DNA from: Geosiphon pyriformis
Lineage: Eukaryota; Glomeromycota; Glomeromycetes; Archaeosporales; Geosiphonaceae
Assembly (NCBI GenBank): GCA_016748015.1
Contig: JAAOMT010000135.1
Coordinates: 637,326-701,325 of the forward strand
Reading direction: 5' to 3'
DNA: 64,000 nt
This document shows, one piece after another, positions 48,790 through 59,753 of the stretch. Made by a program: the position numbers and the translations under genes. Within the stretch, counting starts at the first letter, position 1. Each line of letters opens with the position of its first letter. The notes below the pieces were generated by a model. The model had not been told where the DNA came from, made no database searches, and was given only the letters and a program-made list of their open reading frames with translations.

Positions 48790-49744
48790 TATCAGTTAAA
48801 ATTTGAAATATTATTTAGTATAAAATTATTTTTATAGTTTTTATTATTAACTAATATATATTATTGTTTTAATTTATCATTTATTATCTTATTAAATTAT
48901 TTAAAGTATTATTCAATTAATAATTCGATTTGTATAGAACAAATATAATCAAATTATAATAATTAAATTATATAACATATTAAATTATATAACATTTAAA
49001 ATTTGTTGAAATATTTAATAATTTGATAAAATATTTAATAATTTATTAAAATAATCTATATTCACAGAAATAACTTATAATTTAACAAAATATATCATTA
49101 ATTTACCAAAATATTAGAAAAAAAAAGTGTTAAATTATAGAATAGTATTATAATAAATTATATAAAAAAAAAGCTTTTTTTTAAAAAAAAATATATCTTA
49201 ATTAAAATTTTATCTTTATTATAGTTCAAGATATTTTTTTTTAGAATAATTTTTTTTACAAATCAATTTAAATAAAACTTATTTTGAAAAATAAATTCTT
49301 TAATTATCATTGATTCAAAATTAATTATTATATACTAATATTTTAAAATTAATTAGCTATTAATTTTAATAATTATTAATAACTTCTAAGTTTAAATTCA
49401 AACTAATTTTTTTAACACATTTCTTATTAGTTTATTTTTTCTTATTTTTATATTATTTGATAGTTTACAGTCAAGATTTTTTGTGGAAAAATTAATTTTT
49501 ACAGCAAAGTAACTATATATTAAATTAAAAAACTTATAAACAAAATTTTCTTATAAAAAAGTTAACTTTTATTGCAAAGTAATTATACAAATAATTGACA
49601 CAAAATTGGTTATTCTATTATAAATTTAATAGTATATATATAATTTAAAGTATAAAAAAATACTTTAAAAAAACAATTAGCTTATCAAAAATTTACTAGT
49701 TTTTATTAACAGCAAAATTAACAACAAAATAACATTAACAACAT
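48790..49744 (+). repeat. Dispersed repeat R, copy R3 (cut by element A)
   Basis: Aligns with R2 in the same orientation over its length, including AAAAGTTAACTTTTATTGCA near 49556-49575 and the end GCAAAATTAACAACAAAATA. The element A LTR begins at 49745, where R2 continues for a few more bases, so A inserted into R3 or at its edge. Confidence 0.65.
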
Positions 49745-50626
49745 TGTTACTTATAAAATATAGAAAGTATATTAGCATATAAATTAGCCAATCAGAAGTA
49801 GCCATAGTAAATTTGAAATTTTAGGATTCCTCTTAAAAGAAATTGCAGAATTTCAGAAATTTCAGGATTCTTGTACAAGAAATTGCAGGATTCCAAAATT
49901 TCAGGATTTCTCTCAAGAAAAATTGCAAAATTCCAGAAATCCCAGAATTTCTGGTGTGAAGAATTGAGAAATTGAAGAATCTCAATTATGTATATATAAC
50001 AGTAGTATTAGAAAGAGAAAAAACAGAATTCTTAGTTAGAGATCTCTCAGTTTAGATTTCATCTAAGTGACCTTCCAATTCACAAATATCAATAAATAAT
50101 TATTTTCTATCTCAAATCCACTTTTCACTATCAATACTTCATGTTGATAATAATTAATACTTAATTACACTAGAACAATAGTTCTTAATTATGGTTATTG
50201 ATGGAATACTAACTTGCAATTGCTTTTACTGATTTTTTTATTTTCTTTTATTTTTTTTTATTTCTTCTGTTATTTCTTTAGTTTTACTAAATTGATTAAG
50301 GATTAAGCACTGAGTTATTGATGTCAAGAATAGTTTGGTAAAAAACCCCAAAAGAAGGATATAGGAATTGAAAACTTAAAGATAGCTTACCAAAAAAGCA
50401 TCTCTGCCAGATTACCAGCCACCATACTGAGAAAGAAATTCGATGAAATTGTGATTCCAAGAGACTACTAGAAAAACAACAATTAAATTTCTGTCTATTA
50501 TACAAAGAACTCCACAACAAAATCTTCAAATCTACAAACCTTTCAGATACTAATGCCAACATATTAATTGAGCACTAAGTTATGAGTTTGTTATTTGATT
50601 TGAGACCCAAATAATTATCTGTAACA
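49745..50626 (+). repeat. 5' LTR of element A
   Basis: TGTTACTTATAAAATATAGA to ATTATCTGTAACA, 882 bp. The palindromic GAAATTTC/GGATTC array at about 49815-49975 lies immediately before the TATA-like TATATATAA (49991 on), as an upstream promoter array would. Confidence 0.9.
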
Positions 50627-52460
50627 TTTGGTGCTTCCTGTAAGGTATAATCCTACAGAAAACCAGTACCAACTACACCCATCCAAAGTGGCAGAATTAG
50701 AATCAATAAGAGCAAATTATTTAAGATTCACCAAATCCTTGTTTCAACAGTACAGCCAACAATTAGGATTAAACAATAACCATTTTCCAGCAGAATCAGC
50801 CTTCAACTTTTACATCAACAATAAAATCACAGACTGCTTAAGAGGAACAATTAACATTGAATTTGCAAAGGAAAATTTCTATACAGAATTATTTCAACAT
50901 ACCAGCTTACCAAGAAACTACAGTTTCACACCAATTATTAGGGAAATTAATCAAATCATTGAAAAGTACACACAACAACAATTCCTCATCACTTATACAG
51001 ACAAAAACAAAGAAAAATTGTGAACACCAGCAGTAACACCAAAACCAATACAACTAATTACTTGAAAGAAAACCAGAGTTGAATCACCAACCAATTCATC
51101 ATATCACTATATACCAAGAAGTGCCATTAATATCTTATTAATAAGCACATACACATCACACACAACATTAACATTTGGATAATTCCCATTTCAAAGTAAA
51201 CAAAAGAAAGCAGAATTACTAGGAACTTATGGTAATTATTTTGAAGGATTTAAATTGCAATTACCAATGTCATCAGGATTCTGATCACTGCCATCTCAAC
51301 CAGATTTCAAAAACGTGAGTTCCTAGAAGATAATGGAATTAGAAGAGGAAGAGAAAGAAGAAGCCAAAAATTAAGAATTTACTTACTAGAACCCAATTCC
51401 AGAAAAACCAAACATTGAAATTCCAAACTTTCAGACTTAGCAAAATCTAAACTTAGAAAATTTGGAAATCAGTACTCCAAATATTCAAGCACCACCAAAA
51501 CAGGACAATCCAAATCTTGACATTAATAATTAACAATACCTACCTCCAGCAATCATTATTAACTCACCACCAGTTGCTCCACAACAACAGCCACCATCAC
51601 TGCAATCTTAAATTCAATTACCACTTCAACTCTCACAACAAATAAACATAGATCCAATGGCCTAAACCCCAATAGCAAAACTTGAAAAATTCACAGGAGA
51701 AAAAGACAATACACAAATATGGCTCAACAATATTGAAAAAACCATTACCATTAATAGATAGAACAATGCCAGAGCTCTCCAAGCCATCTCCTATTTCTTA
51801 TAAAATACTGCTGACTTGTGGTATCAAAGTTTAGCCACCAAACCCTAAATATTCTAGAAATTTAAAGTTGCATTCTTGGGATATTTCAGTAATAATAACA
51901 GTATTAATTGCTTAGCCAACACCTTCACCACAATCAAACAAGAAGAAACTGAAGCAGTTACCACTTACTTGAAACATTTCCACAGAAATTTACACCAAAT
52001 TCAAGCAATCCAAACTAACTATTTTACAGTACCACAGATTCTAAATCAGTTCATTCATGGACTGTGCAGTAACCTTTTTTAATGCATACACCCAATGTAC
52101 CCACAAATTCTCCAGAATGCAGTCATCAATGTAAGAGATTTTGAATCAGCAGAACTTAAAACAAACCATGCCCAAGCTATTAACCTAGTCATAAATGGAT
52201 TATCTGACTTGAATTCCAAATTGAAACAACTCAGTGATTCAATTAATCAGAAATTGGAAGGATACTTAGCTAAAAATTGCACAATTTATCAGTCACCTCA
52301 ACAATATAATAACTCTGAAAGCATAAATTGCTTGCAGAATCAGTCACGTCTATCATTCTCAACCAATCAACAATGGCAGCAAGAGACACGCACTTGCCAC
52401 TATTGTGGTAAACAAGGACATTTATAGTTTGAATGCCATAAATGGCTAAATGAACAAAGA
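50627..52460 (+). pseudogene. Gag of element A
   Basis: Reading starts right behind the LTR; no ATG precedes the conserved first block (frame 50628-51023, LRFTKSLFQQYSQQLGLNN, ESAFNFYINNKI). A Pro/Gln-rich linker follows, then the capsid-type domain (IAKLEKFTGEKDN near 51672, LGYFSNNNSINCLANTF, EETEAVTTYLKHFHRNLHQI in 51876-52082). The knuckle CHYCGKQGHLxFEC at about 52392-52433 is complete apart from a TAG inside. Gag builds the particle. Where translation starts is unclear. Homologous N-terminal blocks occur in B and at 63690. Confidence 0.78.
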
Positions 52461-52799
52461 TCAGACCATTAGTATTGAAACTCTAATCATTGACTACAAA
52501 TTCAGAATTACATTAGTAATTAATCACCAGAACTGTATTAACCAAATTACTTACCTATAACACAATAGCCAATCTATTAACCATCAGTTTATCAACTGAA
52601 AATATCAGTAATCTATTAACCGCAGTTTTAGCCTATTTATTAGCCACAGTCCCAAGTAATCTATTAATCTCAACAAATTTAAATACTGTCACAAAACCTA
52701 TCTCAAAATAGAACCCAAAGGCTGAGATTAACACAGCAGAGCTGAAGATCATCAATGGTAGTCCATCAACTAATCCTCAGTTCCTCTATGCAACCATCA

Positions 52800-53150
52800 A
52801 GATCTTGACAACAAAATTTGAACACTGGGTATACCCAAAACCTAAATTTCCAGAACTATTTAAGTCTTTTGGTTACTCCAGAAGATGTCACATCTAACAA
52901 ATCAGAAGCCAACAAAAAAACACTTACCAACAATATTCTGCCAGCAACCATTATAAAAGATGAATTATTCACCACTATCTTTCCTTTTGAGATCAAGGAA
53001 CCAGTTGAAATGCCACTATTTAGTGGAGCTGCCTTAAAATTAAAACCCATCACTGCGATGTATACCAATACTAAAGTTGATAAGCAGCACATCAAACTGA
53101 TCTTAGACTATGGATTAGCCAACAGTATCATTACATAACAACTCATAGAC
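52800..53150 (+). pseudogene. Aspartic protease of element A
   Basis: Frame 52818-53138 ends with KPITAMYTNTKVDKQHIKLI and LDYGLANSIIT; the retropepsin DSG triad reads DYG here, DNR in D and is intact (LILDSG) in B. The downstream part continues in broken frames to about 53360. Confidence 0.75.
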
Positions 53151-53639
53151 TAATTAGGTCACTGAATTGATCACACTGCCAGTGCACACATAATTACTGC
53201 TAATGAAGCCACCAAAACTCTGATTGGTGAAATAAACGACTTCTCATTTAAAGTTAACAACATCATAATACAGATCAAAGTATTGGTGATAGAAGCAACT
53301 CAGTATCAGGCTCTTGTTGAAAATGACTGGCTGTCAAAAGCCAATGCTGTGTTCGACTAAAACACCCAAGAACTGCAACTCAGTCAGAACAGCTACCACA
53401 TATGTGTACCAGCCATTTGTGGTTACTTTAAGACCACTCCCGATGACAAACTACTCATTAAATTAGAAGAAGAAAAAAAAAACCTACTTGAAAAGCATAC
53501 CAAATCTCCTGGGCCAACATTAAACACAATGAGCTGCCACTAGTACTTTCCTGGAACAATAAAAGGAAAGATAAGAAAGAGAACACAACAGAAAAAGACA
53601 CAACAACTGAAAAAATAACTAGTGGCTAGAAAAAATCCT

Positions 53640-54450
53640 ACTCACATAAGCCACTAAAACAACTGCCACATATTCCTCTCAAATACCAAGATTGTGGCAA
53701 GAAACTTTCTTCCATGAGAGCTTAGATTGCACCCGACAAAGATTACTGAATGCAAACTCACTATTACTACAAGCTATATTACCGAGAACAATATGGCTAT
53801 CCAAAATAACAAGGCAAGTGGAACAATAAATTATGTCTTACTTGTGGAAAACAACTACTTGACAAAGGAATGTGGAACAACATTTCTGGATGAGGAAAAA
53901 CATGTGATACTTCATGCCAATACATAATCCTCATCAGTGACTAGGTAAGTTGTAGAACACTTATTACTACTGCCTGGCACCAAGCAATCTTTCATTTAGA
54001 TGGTTACCCACACAACAAAGACAAATTTGGTGGATGACAAATGCCAAAGTCAAAGGCACCATGTCCAGCAAAATATTGACAATCAAGAACAATCCTTCAA
54101 AACCAGTTAACATTGTTTTAATTTTCAACCTAAACACTTTCCTGGATGTAGAAGCAGACTCCAAAGAATTTCATGAACACTACCAAAATTTGGCACCAAC
54201 TAGAGAAGAACAGAAACAGCACTTGGAAGAAATCAACCTTTAATTATGTAATCACTGTTTGATCCCATATGACTTCCAATATTGTAATGAGTGTAATCTT
54301 ATTTACAATCCAACACCACACATGATCTACACAATTCCAGAAAAGAAAGAACCAATCAGCAGCTGCACATTAGAATTGGGATCAACTTTCAATCCCAATT
54401 CAAACTCTGACAATGATAATAACAAAAATAATGGTTCCAGCTCTACTTAA
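53640..54450 (+). pseudogene. Cys-rich and acidic linker of element A
   Basis: Between protease and dUTPase there are several CxxC pairs: LCLTCGK near 53835, then CNHC and CNEC near 54247-54293 (conserved as CDHC/CNEC in D). An acidic Asn/Asp/Ser stretch follows (NSNSDNDNNKNNGSS, near 54400-54445). The pairs could form a zinc ribbon. No function is known. Confidence 0.5.
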
Positions 54451-54543
54451 TATGACGGCAAAATTAATAATGATTCAGACTTCGATTCAAATTCTGAAAC
54501 ATATATCGCACTTTCTGATCTTTCCAAAGAGCAGAAACTCAGA

Positions 54544-54975
54544 TGGTTCAGTAACAATAATAAAGGTATTATGCCAGAATGTGTGCATGATACCTATGCA
54601 GAGTTTGATCTGAGATATCCAAGAAAAAAAACCATCAAATTGGAACTACATTTGCACATATGCATTGATCTCAAAGTAGTACTGGAAATTCTAGCAACAA
54701 CAATGGTTCAACTAACATCTAGAAGTAGTTTAGTGAAAAAGAGAATCAACATTAGAGAAGGAATAATTGATGTAAGATATGTAGAAAATATTATTGCAAT
54801 ACTACAAAATGATTCAGAAAAGGCCTATATCATAGAGCCAAACAAAAAAATAGCACAGGCAATATTTTTGCCTCTGATAAAAGTAGCTCAATTAGTATCA
54901 ATGGGAAATAGGGAAGAATTAAAGATAACAGCAAGAGGGATATAAGAATTCAGATCAATGGGTAGAATAGATGTA
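54544..54975 (+). pseudogene. dUTPase domain inside the Ty3/gypsy pol of element A
   Basis: All five motifs of trimeric dUTPases are recognisable in order. Motif 1 is FDLRY (54604-54618). Motif 2 is SRSSLVKK (54718-54741). Motif 3 is EGIIDVRYVENI with the catalytic Asp and Tyr (about 54757-54792). Motif 4 is KKIAQAIFLPL (about 54844-54876). Motif 5, the Gly-rich loop, is ARGI, stop, EFRSMGRID (54934-54975) and is clearer in D as GFGSTG. dUTPase hydrolyses dUTP and keeps uracil out of newly made DNA. A 124-codon frame (54571-54945) survives. Several glycines are lost by G-to-A changes and a stop sits in motif 5, so this copy is probably inactive. Confidence 0.85.
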
Positions 54976-55650
54976 CCAGTCAATATGGCAGAGAAAAAAA
55001 TTATTGACAAGAGAGAAATTATCTCCATCTGTCAACCAATTTTTATTTCACCATATGACCAGTACATAGTAGTTATAGAAAGAAAAGTAAAAGATCAAAT
55101 GCAGATTTTTGAGGCAGAAGCAACACTTTGTAAACCAAGAGAAATTGGATTGGTCAACTTACACATACCAGCAAAGAACCACTGTCACATCAAAATTTCC
55201 ATTTACAACAACATAGAAAATATCATCGAAATACCAGAAGGAACCATTATTGGACAGCTAACCACTGAAATCAAAGATCAATTGCCAGACATTATTCCAG
55301 ACTTTCCACAACTGTGTGAATATGTGGATATCATATCTCAAACCATATATGGACGAGAAGAATGTTATTTGCTCCAGTCAGAACAATTGGAACAAATGAA
55401 CATGGAAAACTTAGATCTACTACAATATATGCAGCTCAAAATATTACTTAACAATTTTAATGACATCTTTGCCAGCAAAAATGAATTTGGCAGAACTGAC
55501 ATCATCCAACATCAAATCAAGACTGGAAATATAATGCCAATTAAACAGAGAGCATACAGAATACCACTAGTCAGCCATGAGATTATTTGTCAAGAAATCA
55601 ATCAGATGCTTGACAATAGGCTAATTCAGCCATTAATGAGCCCATAGTCA
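54958..55650 (+). pseudogene. Pol segment leading into RT, element A
   Basis: 229-codon frame starting MGRIDVPVNMAEKKIIDKRE after dUTPase motif 5. The first two thirds have no known domain. The last third is the RT N-terminus (NFNDIFASKNEFGRTDIIQH, PIKQRAYRIPLVSHEIICQE, MLDNRLIQP). It ends at a TAG where Trp is expected. Confidence 0.75.
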
Positions 55651-56790
55651 TTACTAGTAGTACTAATTCGAAAGAAAAATGGAAAAATTTGCTTTTGTAT
55701 AGATTACCAAAAACTGAATGAAGTAACCAAAGGAGATAGCTATCCAACACCAAAGATTTAAGAACTGTTTGATGCTTTTGGAGGAAAGAAATGGTTCTTG
55801 ACACTAGACTTAAACAGTGGTTACTGACAAATAGCCATGAAACCAGAAGACAAAGAAAAAATAGCTTTTACAACTCGAGAAGAGAACTTTGAATTTGAAG
55901 TAATGCCATTTGGCTTGATGAATACACCAGCAACATTTTAATAGCTAATGGAAATTGTATATACTAGACTACTATGAAAATCAGTAGTCGTATACTTGAA
56001 TGATATCAATGTGTTCTCAAAAACATTTGATAATCATCTGCATCATCTCCAACAAGTGTTTGAAAGATTAAGAAAAGCCAGACTAAAGCTAAATGCAACC
56101 AAATGTTTCTTTGAAAAAACTGAACTCAAGTTTTTGGGACATGTGGTAAGCAAAAATGGAATCAAAATGAATCCAGATAAGATTGAGATTGTCAAAAACT
56201 TTTCAGTACTAAATAATTTCATGGAATTAAGAGCATTCTTGGAATTTGTTGGATATTATTGTCATTTTATCAAAAATTTTTCCAAAATATTTCAACTATT
56301 ACACCAATTCCAAACAAAGAACACCAAATACAAATGGACTAAAACTCAACAAAAAGCTTTTGATACATTGAAAAGAAAGCTTATTCAAGCTTCAATGTTG
56401 ATGTATTCAGATTATAATAAACTATTCATTATTACTACTAATACATCAGGCCAAGCATTGGAAGCAGTACTATTACAGAAAAAACCAGATGAAAGAGAAC
56501 ATCTAGTAGTATATGCCAGTCAAAGCCTGAGTCCAGCTGAAAAGAACTATAAAACACCAGCATTAAAACACTTAGCAATCTATTGAGCAGTCATAAAATG
56601 GAAAAAATACTTGAGCCAAAAGTTTGAAATATATATGAATCACAAAGGATTGACTTCAATTCAGAAGCAAAAATTTGGAGATAATCATTATGCCAAATGG
56701 AAAATAGAACTTTCGTCATTCAATTATATAGTACATTATAAAAAGGGAAAAGACAATAGAAATGCCAACAGATTGTCATGAATAAGACAA
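55651..56790 (+). pseudogene. RT palm and RNase H of element A
   Basis: Palm blocks: ICFCIDYQKLNEVTKGD, LTLDLNSGY with the first catalytic Asp, MPFGLMNTPATF, and VVVYLNDINVFSKTF (YLDD changed to YLND). Frame 55996-56586 continues through LKFLGHVVSKNGIKM to RNase H, where LFIITTNTSGQ shows the TDAS motif changed to TNTS. Both activities are lost. Stops lie at Gln or Trp positions. Confidence 0.85.
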
Positions 56791-56826
56791 ATCTAAAAAC
56801 ATTTCAACCTAAAAATATAACAAAAG

Positions 56827-58200
56827 ATGAATATACAGAAATATCAACAACTCCAATATTATATAAATACCCAATTGTTCAAGAAAAAATTATCTCAAAA
56901 GGAACAAAACAACATAAAACAGCAATCAAAACATTTTATTAACCATCAAAATATACTTTACTGGAAGAACAAAAGAAATCCAGATCAACCAACCAGAGTA
57001 ATCACAGAACTGAAGAAAGAGGCAATACTATTCAACATGTATTCAGATCCAACAGCAGGACATTTTCACAAAAAAACAACTATAGAAAAAACTAAAAAAA
57101 GATATTATTGGCCATCAATGTATCCAGACATTATTCAATATGTTCAAAGTTGTGATGCTTGTCAAAGAAGAAGTGGAACAAAACCCAGTAAACCATTGAG
57201 ACCAATCAAAGTAGGACAACCATTTGACCATATTAGAATTGACTTAGTCAGACCATTAACAATTACCAGCAGAGGCAACAGATATATTGCAGTAGCCATA
57301 AATTATCTCACAAAATGGCCAGAAGCAAAAGCCATTCAAAGAGCAGATGCAGAATCTGTTGCTGAATTTGTCCATCAAGATTTGATCTGTTGACATGGAT
57401 GTTCAAAAAAACTACTATCAGATCAAGGAACCCACTTTGTGAACAAAACATTGACAGAATTAAGTCAAAGATTTGGAGTTAAAAGACCATTGTTATCACC
57501 ATATCATCCACAAACCAATGAATTAGTTGAAAGATTTAACAGAACACTGTGTAAAGCAATTGCCAAGATCAGTCAAAAAAACCAAAACGAATGGAACATG
57601 TTTATACCATCAGTATTATTTGCTTATTGAACAATAAAACAAGACACTACACAAGTAACACTATTTGAATTAGTATATGGTAGAACAGCAATATTACTAG
57701 TTGAGATAGAAGTCAACACTTATCCAACAGAACCAATAACTGAAGACAATTTTCAAGAAACATTGCTAAGAAGAATATATGACTTAATAGAAACACTAGA
57801 AAACAAACAGTGAAGAGCAGTTGATAACATTCAAAAGTCACAAGAAAAACAAAAAAAAAGAGATGCTAACCAACTACCAAAAAAACCAGTTGAATTCAAG
57901 ATTGAAAACAAGATACTTCTATATTATACCAAGATGGAAAAACAATGGAGTGAAAAATTTGATACCAAATAGGATAGACCATTTTACATAGAAGAAATTC
58001 TTGGAAATAGAGCTTATAAATTAAGATGGAATAACAAAATTTTAGCCAAAGCAGCATATGATAATTGACTGAAACCATATTATCATATAGTATTATCATC
58101 CACCAGTAATATTCTACAATTAAGAGTACAGAAAATACTAGTCCAACCAGATAAGATTTCACAAGATCTGGAACCAATCATAATTATTGGACCAAACACG
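56827..58200 (+). pseudogene. Integrase of element A
   Basis: Frame 56827-57393 has the HHCC domain (DPTAGHFHKKTT, CDACQRRSG) and the first Asp in IRIDLVRPL. The second Asp (LLSDQGTHFVN, about 57412-57444) and the Glu (NELVERFNR, about 57520-57545) are also present, so the DDE triad is complete, but TGA/TAG codons at Trp positions break the frame (for example 57391, 57628, 57812). The C-terminal domain runs to about 58200 with no chromodomain seen. Confidence 0.85.
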
Positions 58201-58235
58201 TAAAATTAAACAACCTAAAAGATTATATAAAGACA

Positions 58236-58896
58236 CAGTATATATGACAAAAAATATTGGAAAAAATAGAAATTACCAACAATATTCACTCACTAGCACA
58301 ACAACTTTTTCAATTGATTCAATAACAAGATATGGAAATTACTATCAATTAACAAACCATTAAATACAAAGATACCAGAAAAATACTTCAACACAAAGTA
58401 CAGAAGAAAACAAAAAACACTGTTGACAAAATAATTCTGAAAGTAAAATTGGCAATAAAAGAGCCAACAAGTGTTACTACATACTAAGAAGTGACTAAAA
58501 AAACTTGGATGTGGTAGATACAACAATTTTCAAGAAATTTTTGCTACTTTCACTTGGGACAACATTTGAATATTTAGAACTTATATACAAATAAAACAAA
58601 ATAACTATTTGATACTACAACAACTTGAGAAATTTGTGGAAAAGAACAATCTAACAACATAAGCAAGAGTCATTTATTGATTGCATGTTAGATTTCAAGA
58701 CCAATCAGAAATCTTACTTAATCTGGTAATAGACAACATTACTATTAACCAGATAGAAAGAATAACAAATGCCCAATTCGAAGAGTTACAGAACAAGATA
58801 ACACAAATAATTTTTGAAAAAAAGGTTCAAGAAATACTCAAAGACAGAGAATTAGAGTTAGGAGATTTAGAAAATTTCGATGGAGCTCAATATTAA
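58236..58896 (+). pseudogene. Extra ORF between integrase and 3' LTR, copy A
   Basis: Starts at ATG 58242 (MTKNIGK), one inserted A shifting the frame soon after relative to copy C. Later parts read QQFSRNFCYFHLGQHLNI and the open 58681-58896 segment (MHVRFQDQSEILLNLVIDNI to ELGDLENFDGAQY), ending just before the purine tract. A length of about 210-220 residues is inferred. No known domain; Gln- and Glu-rich helices. Confidence 0.5.
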
Positions 58897-58910
58897 AAAA
58901 AAGAGAATAA

Positions 58911-59753
58911 TATTACTCATAAAATATAGGAAGTATATTAGTATATAAATTAGCCAATCAGAAGTAGCCATAGTAGATGTAAAATTCTAGGATTCTTTTT
59001 AAGAGAAATTGCAGGATTTCAGGAATTTCAGGATTCTTATACAAGAAATTGCAGAATTCCAGAATTCCAGAATTTCTTTCAAAGAAATTGCAAAATTCCA
59101 GGTGTGAAAAATTAAGGAATTAAGAAATCTCAATTATGTATATATAGTGGTAACATTAGAAATAAAAAAGACAAACCTCTTAGTTTAGATCTAATTTAAG
59201 CAACCTTTTACATTACAAATATTAATAAACAACTATTCACTATCTCAAATCCACTCTTTACTATTAACTCTCCATTTTAATAATAATCAATACTTAAATA
59301 CATTAGAACAATAGCTCTTAATTATAGCTATTAACAGGATACTAACTTGCAATTGTCTTGGCTTATTTCTTTATTTTCTTTTATTTTTTTTGTTATTTTT
59401 TTTTGTTTTACTAATTGATAAAGGATTAAAAGCACTGAATTACAGACATCATAGAGACTGGTAAAAGATCTATAAAACAAAGGTAAAGAACTCATAGATT
59501 TAAAGATAGCTTATTAGAAAAATTACTAGCCACTATGCTAAAAAAATAAATTTGATGGAATTGTGATTTCAGGAGGCAACTAAAAAACAACTATTAAATC
59601 TCTGTCTATTATACAAAGAACTCCACCAAAACCTTCAGATCACAAAAACTTTCAAATTACGAAAACCTTCAGAAACCAATATCATTATATCAATTAAGCA
59701 CCAAGTTATGGGTTTGTTATTTGCTTTAAGACTCCAAATAATCACCTGTAACA
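58911..59753 (+). repeat. 3' LTR of element A, also the 5' LTR of element B
   Basis: TATTACTCATAAAATATAGG to AATCACCTGTAACA; the first G of the terminal TG is mutated to A. It is followed directly by a second primer-binding sequence (TTTGGTGCTCCCTGTGAGAT), so one LTR serves two interiors. Confidence 0.9.

Larger units (their letters stand above)
49745..59753 (+). mobile_element. Ty3/gypsy family 1, copy A (complete, 10.0 kb)
   Basis: LTRs 49745-50626 and 58911-59753 flank gag, protease, CxxC/acidic linker, dUTPase, RT/RNase H, integrase and an extra ORF, all on the plus strand. The primer-binding region TTTGGTGCTTCCTG follows the 5' LTR and a purine tract (TTAAAAAAAAGAGAATAA) precedes the 3' LTR. 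In the RT-integrase part checked by eye, every stop lies at an expected Trp or Gln. The element belongs to the same family as C, D and B. Confidence 0.93.

Noticed and set aside
50296-50562. Minus-strand 88-codon frame
   Set aside because: Lies inside the LTR of element A, with no matching intact frame in the other LTR copies; chance frame.
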